Shown piece after piece: positions 9,132 through 18,367 of a stretch of 64,000 nucleotides of DNA. The translations under genes were made by a program, and so were the position numbers. Position 1 is the first letter of the stretch. The number at the start of each line of letters is the position of its first letter. Source of the stretch: Variovorax davisae (lineage in GTDB: Bacteria; Pseudomonadota; Gammaproteobacteria; Burkholderiales; Burkholderiaceae_C); the NCBI RefSeq assembly GCF_030316845.1, contig NZ_JASZYS010000015.1:62001-126000 (forward strand). The letters are read 5' to 3'. The notes below the pieces were generated by a model that saw only the letters and a list, made by a program, of their open reading frames with translations, made no database searches and had not been told where the DNA came from.

Positions 9132-10852
9132 AAGCGCGCCACGCCGCGCTGGCTGCGCTGCTGGCCGGCGCCTGCGGCTGGGCCGCGGCCGCCGGCGGCG
9201 ACGTCGGGCAGGTCGCCAAGCAGCCGACCAACTGGATCGCGATCGCGATGTTCTCGGGCTTCGTGCTGCTGACGCTGTGGATCACCAAGTGGGCCGCCTC
9301 CAGGACCAAGTCGGCGGCCGACTTCTACACCGCCGGCGGCGGCATCACCGGCTTCCAGAACGGCCTGGCGATCGCCGGCGACTACATGTCGGCGGCCTCC
9401 TTCCTCGGCATCTCGGCGGCGGTGATGGCCACCGGCTACGACGGCCTGATCTATTCGATCGGCTTCCTGGTCGGCTGGCCGGTGATCACCTTCCTGATGG
9501 CCGAGCGGCTGCGCAACCTCGGCAAGTTCACCTTCGCCGACGTCGCCGGCTACCGCTTCCAGCCCGGCCCGATCCGCGCCTTCGCCGCCTCGGGCACGCT
9601 GGTGGTGGTGGCCTTCTACCTGATCGCGCAGATGGTCGGCGCCGGCCAGCTGATCAAGCTGCTGTTCGGGCTCGACTACTGGGTGGCGGTGGTGATCGTG
9701 GGCGCGCTGATGATGGTCTACGTGCTGTTCGGCGGCATGACGGCCACCACCTGGGTGCAGATCATCAAGGCGGTGCTGCTGCTGGCCGGCGTGAGCTTCA
9801 TGGCGCTGATGGTGCTGGCGGCCTTCAACTTCAGCCCGGAGGCGCTGTTCGCCAAATCGGTCGAGGTGCGCACGCAGATCGCGGCCAACGGCGGCAAGAG
9901 CCCGCTCGAGGCCTCGGCCATCGGACGCAGCATCATGGGCCCGGGCGGCTTCGTGAAGGACCCGATCTCGGCGATCTCCTTCGGCATCGCGCTGATGTTC
10001 GGCACCGCCGGGCTGCCGCACATCCTGATGCGCTTCTTCACGGTGCCCGATGCCAAGCAGGCGCGCAAGTCGGTGTTCTGGGCCACCACCTGGATCGGCT
10101 ACTTCTACCTGCTGATCTTCATCATCGGCTTCGGCGCCATCACGCTGGTGCTGACCAACCCCGAGTTCGCCGACGTCGCGACCGGCACCATCAAGGGCGG
10201 CGGCGGCGCGGCCAACATGGCGGCGGTGCTGGTGGCGAAGTCGGTCGGCGGCAACGTCTTCTACGGCTTCATCTCGGCGGTGGCCTTCGCGACCATCCTG
10301 GCGGTGGTGGCCGGGCTCACGCTGTCGGGTGCCTCGGCGGTGTCGCACGACCTCTACGCGACCCTGATCAAGAAAGGCAAGGCCGACAGCCGCGCCGAGC
10401 TCAGGGTGTCGCGCATCACCACCATCGCGCTCGGCGTGGTCGCGGTGCTGCTCGGCATCGCCTTCGAGAAGCAGAACATCGCCTTCATGGTGTCGCTGGC
10501 CTTCGCAGTGGCGGCCTCGGCCAACTTCCCGGTGCTGTTCATGTCGGTGCTGTGGAAGGATTGCACCACGCGCGGCGCGGTCGTCGGCGGCACGCTCGGG
10601 CTGGTCTCTTCGGTGGCGCTGACCATCGTCTCGCCGTCGGTGTGGGAGGCCACGCTGGGCCATCCGGTGGGCTCGGCCTGGTTCCCCTATGCCTCACCCG
10701 CACTGTTCTCGATGACGCTGGCGTTCGCGGGCATCTGGCTGTTCTCGATCACCGACCGAAGCCGCCGGGCGCAGCAGGAGCGGGCGGCGTTCCCGGCGCA
10801 GCAGGTGCGCTCGGAGACCGGGCTGGGCGCCTCCGGCGCATCCGGTCATTGA
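9128..10852 (+). CDS. actP: Acetate permease ActP, sodium:solute symporter family
   Basis: A 574-residue SSS-family symporter that takes up acetate and related short monocarboxylates across the inner membrane. It has an N-terminal signal-like segment (MKARHAALAALLAGACGW) followed by about 13 hydrophobic helices. Family blocks seen include DFYTAGGGITGFQNGLAIAG, AASFLGISAA, GYDGLIYSIGFLVGWP and SAISFGIALMFGTAGLPHIL. E. coli ActP is 549 residues. It overlaps DUF485 at its start, and its last 7 bases overlap the convergent exonuclease gene. Together with acs and the flanking two-component system it forms the acetate-scavenging module. Confidence 0.95.
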   Translation: MKARHAALAALLAGACGWAAAAGGDVGQVAKQPTNWIAIAMFSGFVLLTLWITKWAASRTKSAADFYTAGGGITGFQNGLAIAGDYMSAASFLGISAAVMATGYDGLIYSIGFLVGWPVITFLMAERLRNLGKFTFADVAGYRFQPGPIRAFAASGTLVVVAFYLIAQMVGAGQLIKLLFGLDYWVAVVIVGALMMVYVLFGGMTATTWVQIIKAVLLLAGVSFMALMVLAAFNFSPEALFAKSVEVRTQIAANGGKSPLEASAIGRSIMGPGGFVKDPISAISFGIALMFGTAGLPHILMRFFTVPDAKQARKSVFWATTWIGYFYLLIFIIGFGAITLVLTNPEFADVATGTIKGGGGAANMAAVLVAKSVGGNVFYGFISAVAFATILAVVAGLTLSGASAVSHDLYATLIKKGKADSRAELRVSRITTIALGVVAVLLGIAFEKQNIAFMVSLAFAVAASANFPVLFMSVLWKDCTTRGAVVGGTLGLVSSVALTIVSPSVWEATLGHPVGSAWFPYASPALFSMTLAFAGIWLFSITDRSRRAQQERAAFPAQQVRSETGLGASGASGH

Positions 10853-11475
10853 AGCGCGCGCAGCTTGACGAAGGCCAGCGCCGCCATCACCGCATCGTCC
10901 AGCGCATCGTGCGCGGGGCGCTGCGGCAGGTCCAGCGCCGTCATGATGGCGGCGAAGCGCAGGTCGATGTCGCCGTTGCGCAGGTGCGGCGAGCGGCGCC
11001 GGTTCACGTGGTCGTAGTACAGCGCCGAGACCTCGATCTTGGGCTGCGGCAGCCCCAGGCCCAGCATCGGGAACAGCACGCGGTCGATCATCGCGACATC
11101 GAATTCGAGGTAGTAGCCGACCAGCGGCCGGCTGCCGATGAAATGCAGCAACGACTGCACAGCGGCCTCGGCCGTCATGCCCTGCGCCAGGTCGCGCTCG
11201 CGCAACTGGTGCACGCGCACGCTGCCGGCCGCCACGCTGCGCCGCTCGGGCCGCACCAGCAGTTCGAGCCGCTCGCTGCACAGCACGCGGTTGCCGCGGA
11301 CTCGCACCGCGGCGATCGCCACGATCTCGTCGCGGCGGCGGTCGAGCCCGGTGGTCTCGCAGTCGATCGCGACCCATTCGTCGACGGGCGCCGGGTCCCA
11401 CATGAAGCGAAAGCGCGGATCGGCCAGGTGCTGCAGCTGCCACCCGCGCTGGAGGGCGGAGAGCCAGCCGGTCAC
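10846..11475 (-). CDS. DnaQ-like 3'-5' exonuclease (DEDDh)
   Basis: A 209-residue exonuclease-domain protein. The DEDDh residues are in order: Asp-Glu in AIDCETTGL (about residue 38), a middle Asp in YYLEFDVAMID (about 123), and His/Asp in AHDALDDAVMA (about 191-195). It lacks the extra domains of PolIII epsilon, so it is a stand-alone exonuclease. GTG 11475 is chosen because it overlaps the stop of the upstream DUF294 gene as GTGA; the frame is open further upstream but there it is only the shadow of that gene. Pairing of this exonuclease with a DUF294 protein next to actP recurs in proteobacteria; its role is not known. Confidence 0.85.
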   Translation of the reverse strand: MTGWLSALQRGWQLQHLADPRFRFMWDPAPVDEWVAIDCETTGLDRRRDEIVAIAAVRVRGNRVLCSERLELLVRPERRSVAAGSVRVHQLRERDLAQGMTAEAAVQSLLHFIGSRPLVGYYLEFDVAMIDRVLFPMLGLGLPQPKIEVSALYYDHVNRRRSPHLRNGDIDLRFAAIMTALDLPQRPAHDALDDAVMAALAFVKLRALQ

Positions 11476-13313
11476 AGGGCGTCCAGCCGAAAACTCATCC
11501 GCAGCATGCGGCGGAAGCGCTTGACCACCTCGAGCGTGTCCTTGAGCAGGTCGCGCTCGAGGCTGCTCATGCGGGCCGGGTCGACCTGGCCCGTCACCTC
11601 GTGGCCCGCTTCCTGTTCCGCCAGTCCGGCCTTGAGCCGCAGGCCCATGAAGAAGTAGAGGCTCTCGAGCACGTCGGTGGCCAGCCCGCGCTCGATCTGG
11701 CCGTCGGCGGCCAGGGCCTCCAGGCGGGCCGCGGTGGAGCTGGCGTCCAGGCCGGCGCGCAGGGCCAGGCTGCGCACGCCATGCACGATCGGGAACAGGC
11801 CCTGCTTCTTGATGTCGAAGCGCTGGCCGGGCTGCTCGCCGAGGGTCAGCAGGCGCTGCCACCAGCGCGGGTCGTCGGCGAAGGCGTCGATCGCCGCGGC
11901 GAAGCGCGCCAGCATGGCGTCGTTGTCGGTCGCCAGCGAGAACAGCCGGGCCCGCACGCCGGCCAGCAGCGCGGCATCGCCGCAGACCGCATGGGCGTCG
12001 AGGAAGATCGCCAGCGCCATCAGGCGCTCGCCGTCGGCCTGCAGCAGCCACTGGCAGGCGCGCTGGGCGAACTCGGCCTGGCTGCCGCGCCACTTCGGGT
12101 TCGAGACCATGATGCCGCCGGGGCATTCGGGCCAGCCGAAATCGATCAGCGTGCGCGTCAGGCGGGCGCAGATCGCGTCCAGGTCGGCCGGCGGCGCATA
12201 GCCGTCGCGCAGCAGCAGGCCGTTGTCCTGGTCGGTCTTCTGCAGCTGTTCGCCGCGGCCCTCGCTGCCCATCACGAACAGGCAGCTGTTGGCGACCAGC
12301 CCGGGCGGCGCGATCAACTCCCAGGCACGCTGGAACAGCTGGGCGTTGAGCGCCTGTACCAGTGTGGCGATCTGGCCGACACGGGTGCCGCCGCCGTGCA
12401 GCAGGCCGACCAGCTGCGTGACGTGGCGGCTGGCCTGGGCCAGGTCGGCGAGGTCCTGGGCCTCGGCGATCTCGCGGTTGATCAGGTAGGAATGGTTGGA
12501 CAGGAAGCTGAACAGGTCGAGCGCTTCCAGCACGCCCAGGATGTCCCCGCCGCCGTCGCCGGCCATGACGACCACGCGATGCACCTTGTGCCGCACCATG
12601 ACGGTCAGCGCGTCGCCCACCGGGTCGGTGGCAGCGACCGTGATCAGGCCGAAGCTGCTGACCTCGCGCACCGGCAGTCGGTCGAGCGGCGTGCCGTGCA
12701 GCACCGCGCGCTGCAGCGCCGTCACGGTGAAGATGCCCAGGCGCGGCGCTGCACCGGCGAGGTCGCGCACCAGCACGTTGGTGCTGCGCTCGGCTTGCAG
12801 CAGGCGCACCACCGAGAGCACGTCGCAGTCGGCGTCGACGAAGCGCGGCGCCCGGATCGGAATCGCCTCGACCCGCGCCAGCGCGAGCGACTGCAGCTCG
12901 TGCTGGCCGACGCGGCCGGCGATGGCGGCCAGCTTGTTCGACAGGTCGGAGAACAGCAGGGCGCCGAAGGTCGCATTGCGCGCGATCAGCTCGTTCACGG
13001 CCTGCCGTGCGAGCTGGTAGGCCAGCACCTCCTCGGCCGCCACGAAGCGCCCGCCGACCTGGCCCGACAGCAGGCTGCGGCCGTCGAAGGTGTCGTGCGG
13101 GCCGAAGCTCGCCACCGCTTCGCTGCCGCCCTGCTCGAACTGCTGCACGAAGCCCTTGATGACGACGAACAGGTGGGTCGGCGCCATGCCGGCCTCGAGG
13201 ATCGCCTCGCCTTCGCGGAAGTAGGCGATGTCGACCTGGGCACGGACCCGCTCGCGCTCCTCGGCCGTGAGGCAGTCGAAAGGCGAATGGTCGAAATCGA
13301 AGGCGCTCGGCAT
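11472..13313 (-). CDS. DUF294 signalling protein: cNMP-binding, CBS pair, nucleotidyltransferase-like
   Basis: A 613-residue multidomain protein. A cyclic-nucleotide-binding-like domain (about residues 15-135, AYFREGEAILEAG) is followed by two CBS domains (about 160-280). A GlnD-type nucleotidyltransferase-like DUF294 domain (about 310-450) has MGSEGRGEQLQKTDQDNGLL, whose Gly-Ser and Asp-x-Asp are intact. A DUF294 C-terminal helical domain completes it. It probably senses nucleotides and modifies or controls a partner; no target is known. ATG 13313 begins MPSAFDF; an earlier frame-open start at 13361 lacks support. It is translationally coupled to the DnaQ-like exonuclease downstream. Confidence 0.85.
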   Translation of the reverse strand: MPSAFDFDHSPFDCLTAEERERVRAQVDIAYFREGEAILEAGMAPTHLFVVIKGFVQQFEQGGSEAVASFGPHDTFDGRSLLSGQVGGRFVAAEEVLAYQLARQAVNELIARNATFGALLFSDLSNKLAAIAGRVGQHELQSLALARVEAIPIRAPRFVDADCDVLSVVRLLQAERSTNVLVRDLAGAAPRLGIFTVTALQRAVLHGTPLDRLPVREVSSFGLITVAATDPVGDALTVMVRHKVHRVVVMAGDGGGDILGVLEALDLFSFLSNHSYLINREIAEAQDLADLAQASRHVTQLVGLLHGGGTRVGQIATLVQALNAQLFQRAWELIAPPGLVANSCLFVMGSEGRGEQLQKTDQDNGLLLRDGYAPPADLDAICARLTRTLIDFGWPECPGGIMVSNPKWRGSQAEFAQRACQWLLQADGERLMALAIFLDAHAVCGDAALLAGVRARLFSLATDNDAMLARFAAAIDAFADDPRWWQRLLTLGEQPGQRFDIKKQGLFPIVHGVRSLALRAGLDASSTAARLEALAADGQIERGLATDVLESLYFFMGLRLKAGLAEQEAGHEVTGQVDPARMSSLERDLLKDTLEVVKRFRRMLRMSFRLDAL

Positions 13314-13368
13314 GGCCGATGATCGGCCAAAGCCCGCCGCGGCGCCACCCTGCGGCGTCAAGCTTTCG

Positions 13369-14034
13369 CTAGCGGACCCCGGCGCCCTTCAGCAGGAATT
13401 CCGTCACCTGCTCGATCAGGTAGCGCCGGTCCCGCTCGTCGCTCTCGGCGACCTTCCTGAACAGCGCCACCTGCGTCGCGTGGTCGGCATAGAACTGGGT
13501 CACGGCCCAGAGATGGAACAGGAACAGCATCGGGTCCACCGGGTCCATCAGGCCTTGGTCGATCCAGTTCTGGATCACGGCCGCCGCCTGGTCGGTGCGC
13601 TGCTGGCTGTGGTCCATCATCGGCCGCAGCACCGGCGCGCCGCGCATCATCTCGGCCGTGAAGATCCGCGAGCGCAGCGGGTGCTCGAACGAGAACACCA
13701 TCTTGCGCCGGATCAGGTCGCTGAGCACCTTGCGCGGGCCGAAGGCTTCGTCGCTGAAGCCGAAGACGCCGATCCAGTCGTCGATGATGCCCTGCAGCAC
13801 CTGGCGGTACAGCGCTTCCTTGCTCTCGATGTAGTAGTGCAGCTGCGCCTTCGACAGGCCGGCCTTGTCGGCGATCGCCTGGGTCGACGCGCCGGCCAGG
13901 CCGTCGCTCGCGAACACCTCGACCGCGGCCCGGTGGATCACGGCCTGCAGCTGCGCGTACTTGCGCGCCCGGCCGCGCGTGGCGGGGGCGTCGAGCGGCT
14001 CGTCCAGGGCGTCGCCGGGGGGTGCGGTGGTCAT
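13369..14034 (-). CDS. TetR-family regulator, RutR-like
   Basis: A 221-residue repressor with the N-terminal TetR helix-turn-helix at about residues 25-72 (AVEVFASDGLAGASTQAIADKAGLSKAQLHYYIESKEALY). Its C-terminal region resembles the RutR/YsiA-type ligand domain (RRKMVFSFEHPLRSRIFTAEMM). RutR of E. coli binds uracil or thymine and controls pyrimidine and glutamine-linked catabolism. The gene is last in a minus-strand operon for an unknown N-compound and lies 28 bases after the VanB-type reductase gene. A RutR-like palindrome at 20087-20102 upstream of the operon is its likely site. The ligand is not known. Confidence 0.82.
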   Translation of the reverse strand: MTTAPPGDALDEPLDAPATRGRARKYAQLQAVIHRAAVEVFASDGLAGASTQAIADKAGLSKAQLHYYIESKEALYRQVLQGIIDDWIGVFGFSDEAFGPRKVLSDLIRRKMVFSFEHPLRSRIFTAEMMRGAPVLRPMMDHSQQRTDQAAAVIQNWIDQGLMDPVDPMLFLFHLWAVTQFYADHATQVALFRKVAESDERDRRYLIEQVTEFLLKGAGVR

Positions 14035-14062
14035 TGGATGCGGATGGTGCCAGAGTGGCGGC

Positions 14063-15031
14063 TCAGAGGTCGACCACCAGTTCTTCGCCCTTCGCCCGCG
14101 AGCAGCACAGCGCCACCTTGTGCGCCCGCTCGCTGCGGGTGAGGCAGAAATCGCGATGCTCCGCGCCCTCGCCTTCGCCGCCGACCACGCAGGTGCCGCA
14201 CAGGCCCTGCTCGCAGGACACCGGGATGTCGATGCCGACCGCGTGCAGCGCGTCGACCGCGCTCTGGTCGCCGGCCACCGGCACGCGGATGCCGCGTCGG
14301 GCCAGCTGCAGCACGAAGGGCTTGGCGGTGACGCCGGCGGCGTCCGTGGGCGCTGCGAAATACTCGGTGTGGATCGCATCCTCGGGCCAGTGCGCGGCGG
14401 CCTCGCGCACCGCCTGCATGAAGCCGGCGGGCCCGCACACGTAGAGCTGGGTGTCGGCCTCGCGCTGCGCCAGCAGCTGCCGCAGGTCGATCTTCTGCGT
14501 CGCCTGCGGCGCATCGAAGTGCAGGCGCACGTGCGGCGCGAGCAGCGGCTCGCGCAGCGCCTCGGCGAAGGCCAGGTGCTCGGCGCTGCGCACGAACAGG
14601 CAGAGCGTGAAGTCGGCACCGGCGCGCGCCAGCGCCTCGGCCATGGCGAGCAGCGGCGTCATGCCGACGCCGCCGGCCAGCAGCAGGTGGCGGCGGGCCT
14701 CGGCGCGCACCGGAAAGCTGTTGCGCGGCGCGCTGATCGGCAGCAGGTCGCCTTCGCGGACGCGGCCGTGCATCGAGGCCGAGCCGCCGCGGCCCGCGGC
14801 CTCGCGCTTGACGCCGATCAGGTAGCGCGCCGCCGCGCGGCCGTCGCCGCCGGCGTCGCAGGCGAGCGAGTACTGGCGCGAAAAGCCGCCCGGCATGTGG
14901 ACGTCGATGTGGGCGCCGGCCTGGTAGCCCGGCAGCGCCCGGCCGGCCGGATGCACCAGCTCGAAGGACAGGATCTCCGGCGTCTGGCGCGCGATGCGCG
15001 CGACCCGCACGGTGAGGTTGCGCTCGGTCAT
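14063..15031 (-). CDS. PDR/VanB-family reductase (flavin, NAD, 2Fe-2S)
   Basis: A 322-residue class IA oxygenase reductase. An FNR-like flavin domain (about residues 1-100, with SRQYSLACD as the FMN-contact RxYS motif) is followed by an NAD domain (LLLAGGVGMTPLLAMAEAL, about 110-130; YVCGPAGFM). A C-terminal plant-type ferredoxin domain has CEQGLCGTC (about 266-274) plus a distal cysteine (ALCCSRA). Such proteins pass electrons from NADH to a Rieske oxygenase or other oxidase. No Rieske oxygenase is encoded in this operon. The partner may be the FAD oxidase two genes upstream in the operon (16098-17489), or a distant oxygenase. Confidence 0.88.
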   Translation of the reverse strand: MTERNLTVRVARIARQTPEILSFELVHPAGRALPGYQAGAHIDVHMPGGFSRQYSLACDAGGDGRAAARYLIGVKREAAGRGGSASMHGRVREGDLLPISAPRNSFPVRAEARRHLLLAGGVGMTPLLAMAEALARAGADFTLCLFVRSAEHLAFAEALREPLLAPHVRLHFDAPQATQKIDLRQLLAQREADTQLYVCGPAGFMQAVREAAAHWPEDAIHTEYFAAPTDAAGVTAKPFVLQLARRGIRVPVAGDQSAVDALHAVGIDIPVSCEQGLCGTCVVGGEGEGAEHRDFCLTRSERAHKVALCCSRAKGEELVVDL

Positions 15032-15041
15032 CGCCGCGCCG

Positions 15042-16061
15042 TCATTTCGCGGCCGCCTTGCGGATCTCGACGCCGGCGCCCTTGTTGACGAACTGCGTGG
15101 TGTAGGCCTCGCGCCAGTCGAAGTCGGTGGGCTTGTAGAGGCCGGCCGCCACGGCCTTGTCGTAGAAGTCCTTCATGCGCTCGTCGCTCATCGCGCCGAT
15201 GCCCTTGGTGGTGGCGTCGCCGACGTCGATGTGGGCGCGCAGGATCGGGATCGACTTCTCGATGTAGTCGTCGCCGATGTCCGGGTTGATCTTCTTGATC
15301 AGCTCGTCGGCTGCCTTGCGGTCGCCGTACAGGTAGTTGGCGTAGCCGATATTGGTCGCCTCGACGAAGCGGCGCACCAGGTCGGGCTTGGTCTTGACCA
15401 GGTCCTGGCGGGTCTCGATCACCATGCCGTAGGTCGACCAGCCGGCATCGGCCAGCGACAGCACCACCGGCTTGAAGCCGGCCTGCTTCTCGACCGCCAG
15501 CGGCTCCGAGGTCGCGTAGGCCTGCTGCACCGCCTGCTTGTCGGCCAGGAACTGCGACAGGCTGTAGTTGTAGGGGCGCACCTGCTCGTCGCGCATGCCG
15601 TAGGCCTTCTTCATCCATTGCCAGTAGCTGATCTGGCCGTCCTTGGCCAGCAGCACGGTCTTCGCCTTGGCGAGGTCGGCGAATTTCTCGAAGCCCTGGC
15701 CCGGGTGGGCGATGATGGCCTGCGGGTCCTTCTGGAAGTAGGCCGCCACCACCACCGTCGGCACCTTCTGCTTGATGTTGTCGAAGGCCATCAGCATGTT
15801 GCCGGTCATCAGGAAGTCGATCTTGCCCGCCGGCAGCATCGGCCGGTTGTTGACCTGCGGGCCGCCCTGCTGGATGTCGACGTCGAGCCCGTACTTCTTG
15901 TAGGTGCCGTCGGCCAGCGCCTGGTAGAAGCCGCCGTGGCCGGGCTGGGCGCGCCAGTTGGTGGCGATCGTGACCTTGTCTTGCGCGAGGGCCGCCAGGG
16001 CGGTGCCGGCGAGCAGCGCAGCGAGCAGGGTGCGGGCGAAGAAGCGTGAACGGTATTGCAT
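15042..16061 (-). CDS. ABC transporter substrate-binding protein, NMT1/THI5-like
   Basis: A 339-residue periplasmic binding protein. The signal peptide covers about residues 1-26 (MQYRSRFFARTLLAALLAGTA, cleavage after ALA-QD). The mature part is SsuA/THI5-like: TIATNWRAQPGHGGFYQALADG, DIQQGGPQVNN, KIDFLMTGNMLMA. This family binds taurine-, pyrimidine- or riboflavin-like ligands, so the ligand cannot be fixed. It lies between the FAD oxidase and the reductase genes and works with the permease (17486-18367) and ATPase (18345-19145) of the same operon. Confidence 0.9.
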   Translation of the reverse strand: MQYRSRFFARTLLAALLAGTALAALAQDKVTIATNWRAQPGHGGFYQALADGTYKKYGLDVDIQQGGPQVNNRPMLPAGKIDFLMTGNMLMAFDNIKQKVPTVVVAAYFQKDPQAIIAHPGQGFEKFADLAKAKTVLLAKDGQISYWQWMKKAYGMRDEQVRPYNYSLSQFLADKQAVQQAYATSEPLAVEKQAGFKPVVLSLADAGWSTYGMVIETRQDLVKTKPDLVRRFVEATNIGYANYLYGDRKAADELIKKINPDIGDDYIEKSIPILRAHIDVGDATTKGIGAMSDERMKDFYDKAVAAGLYKPTDFDWREAYTTQFVNKGAGVEIRKAAAK

Positions 16062-16097
16062 CGGGGTCTCCTTGGGTGCTGTCTCGGTGGGAAGGGT

Positions 16098-17489
16098 TCA
16101 GGCGTCCTGCGCCATGTCGGGGTGCCAGCCGCGCGTTTTTCCGGGGTTCATCAGGCCCATCGGGTCGCTGCGCTTCTTGAAGTCGATCTGCTGCGTGTCG
16201 ATGGTCTTCATGCCGCCGTCCTCGATGGTCACGACATGCGGGTTGAAGATCTGGCAGCCGCCTTGTGATTCGATCTCGCGCATCACCTCGTACTGGTGGG
16301 CCTCGCCCTTCCAGCGCACCAGCAGGATCGAGAAGGTGCCGTACTCGCCGCCGGCGCGGGCGAATTCGTGGTGCTGCAGCACGTCGTCGCCGAAGACCGC
16401 GATGTGGCGGTCGACCACCGCGGGATCGAAGGGCTGCGCATAGGCCACCTGCAGGTAGGTCCAGCTGCGGTCGACCTTGAGCGCCTGCAAGGTGGTGTGG
16501 TTGTAGGCGCATTCGTAGGCCGGCGGCAGGCCGGCGGCGTGCAGTTCGGCCTCGGTGCCCGCGAGCGAGACCGTGCCGCCGTGCGCCGCCACCAGCGCGC
16601 GGAAGGCCGGCATCGAGGCCGGCGCGACCATCGCGAACATCGCATGCCGATCGGGCGGGAAGTGGGCGCCGAGGTTCGCGTAGTAGGGCGAGAAGCGGGC
16701 GTCGACCGCCGACAGCAGGAACAGCTCCAGCGCGGGCGTGCTGGCGGCGACGCCGAAATCCAGCACCCGCCGGTAGCTGTCGAACAGCGCGATGCAGTGC
16801 ACCCACTCGACCGCCGGGCTCAGCGCCACCTCGACCTCGGTCAGGATGCCGTTGGTGCCGTAGGCGTGGTGCACCTGCTGGATCTCGTCGCCATGCAGCT
16901 CGATGATCTTCGACTCGCGCTCGACCGTCATGATGCGCGCCCGCAGCAGGTTGCCCGGGTCGCGCAGGATGCCGTGGCGGATCGAGCCGATGCCGCCGAA
17001 GCCGCCGGCGATGAAGCCGCCGATCGAGGCCACCTGCCAGGTCGAGGGCCACATGCGCAGCGCCTGCCCGGTCTCGGCCACCGCGAGCTCGATGTCGTGC
17101 ATGCGTGCGCCGGCCTGCACCCGCACGCGGCCGTCGCCGATCTCCAGCACCCGGCTCATCGGTGTCACGTCGAGCACCAGCCCGCCCTCGAGCGGCACGC
17201 ACTGGCCGTAGTTGCCGGTGCCGCCGGCGCGCACCGTGAGCGGCAGCTTCCACTTCGCGGCCACGGCGGCGGCCTGGCGCACGTCGTCCTCGGTCGAGAC
17301 CTTGACCACCAGGTCGGCCACGCAGCCGGCGAGCTGCTCGGTGAGGATCGGGCTGTACCAGTAGAAATCCTTCGACAGCTGCTTGCGCTGGTTCGGCGAC
17401 GCGATCACGTTGAGGCCGTGCAGCTCGCGCTTCACGGCTTCCCAGTCGACGGCGGCCGCTGGGGCGCGGTCTTTCAGCACGGCGTTCAT
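16098..17489 (-). CDS. FAD-binding oxidase (GlcD/VAO family)
   Basis: A 463-residue flavoprotein of the PCMH/FAD_binding_4 group with an FAD-linked-oxidase C-terminal domain. The flavin-binding stretch is at about residues 60-190, including PLTVRAGGTGNYGQ, GLVLDVTPMSRV and ASIGGFIAGGFGGIGSIRHG. The C-terminal part contains KGEAHQYEV and ends NPGKTRGWHPD, as in this family. ATG 17489 overlaps the permease stop as ATGA. It sits between the permease and binding-protein genes, so it probably oxidises the imported compound in the cytoplasm. Its acceptor could be oxygen or the neighbouring reductase; the substrate is unknown. Confidence 0.85.
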   Translation of the reverse strand: MNAVLKDRAPAAAVDWEAVKRELHGLNVIASPNQRKQLSKDFYWYSPILTEQLAGCVADLVVKVSTEDDVRQAAAVAAKWKLPLTVRAGGTGNYGQCVPLEGGLVLDVTPMSRVLEIGDGRVRVQAGARMHDIELAVAETGQALRMWPSTWQVASIGGFIAGGFGGIGSIRHGILRDPGNLLRARIMTVERESKIIELHGDEIQQVHHAYGTNGILTEVEVALSPAVEWVHCIALFDSYRRVLDFGVAASTPALELFLLSAVDARFSPYYANLGAHFPPDRHAMFAMVAPASMPAFRALVAAHGGTVSLAGTEAELHAAGLPPAYECAYNHTTLQALKVDRSWTYLQVAYAQPFDPAVVDRHIAVFGDDVLQHHEFARAGGEYGTFSILLVRWKGEAHQYEVMREIESQGGCQIFNPHVVTIEDGGMKTIDTQQIDFKKRSDPMGLMNPGKTRGWHPDMAQDA

Positions 17490-18367
17490 CGCTCCCTCCT
17501 CATCTCGCTCTCGTGCCAGTGGCCCAGCACCGCGCGCGACAGGGCGGCGAAGACGATGAAGATCACGATGCCCAGCAGGGACACCAGCAGCAGGGCCGCG
17601 AACATCATCGGGATCTCGGTGCGGAAGCTCGACTCCAGGATGCGCGAGGCCAGCCCGGTCTCGCGGCCCGCGGTGCCGGCCGTGAACTCGGCCACCACCG
17701 CACCCACCAGGCTCAAGCCGCCGGCGATCTTGAGGCCGGCCATGAAGTACGGCAGCGCGCTCGGCGCCAAAAGGTAGCGGAAGGTCTGCCAGGGCGAGGC
17801 CTTGTAAAGCTGGAACAGGTCGCGCAGGTTGCTGTCGGCGCTCTTCAGGCCGATCACGGTGTTCGACAGGATCGGGAAGAAGGCCACGATCCAGGCGCAC
17901 AGCAGCAGCGCCGCCGTGGTGCTCGACACGTAGATCAGGATCAGCGGCGCGATCGCGATGATCGGCGTCACCTGCAGGATCACGGCGATCGGGAACAGGC
18001 CGATCTCGACCCACTTGAAGAGCGCGAAGGCGATCGCCAGCAGCACGCCGCCGATGATCGCCGCGGCCAGCGACAGCAGCGTGAGCTTGACCGTGAACCA
18101 CAGCGCGCTCGAGAGCGTGTCCCAGTTGTCGACCAGCGTCGTGAGGATCAGCGAGGGCGCCGGGATGATGTAGTGCGGCACGTGGTTGACCCGCACCAGC
18201 ACCTCCCACAGCGCGAGCAGGCCCACCACCACCGCGATCGGCACCGCGGTGCGCAGCAGCGATTCGCGCCGCCGCAGGCGGTCGTCGCGGCGCTGCAGGT
18301 CGGCCGCCGAGGGCGCGTCGCCGAGCGCGGCCAGCGACGGGTTGTCAGTGATCGATGTCGACGCCAT
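17486..18367 (-). CDS. ABC transporter permease (SsuC/ThiX-like)
   Basis: A 293-residue inner-membrane permease of the nitrate/sulfonate/pyrimidine group. About six transmembrane helices are visible after a charged 35-residue N-terminus. The EAA-type coupling loop is near residue 185-205 (LFQLYKASPWQTFRYLLAPSALPYFMAGLK). It overlaps the ATPase gene by 23 bases and the FAD oxidase gene by ATGA, so it is firmly in the operon. Confidence 0.92.
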   Translation of the reverse strand: MASTSITDNPSLAALGDAPSAADLQRRDDRLRRRESLLRTAVPIAVVVGLLALWEVLVRVNHVPHYIIPAPSLILTTLVDNWDTLSSALWFTVKLTLLSLAAAIIGGVLLAIAFALFKWVEIGLFPIAVILQVTPIIAIAPLILIYVSSTTAALLLCAWIVAFFPILSNTVIGLKSADSNLRDLFQLYKASPWQTFRYLLAPSALPYFMAGLKIAGGLSLVGAVVAEFTAGTAGRETGLASRILESSFRTEIPMMFAALLLVSLLGIVIFIVFAALSRAVLGHWHESEMRRER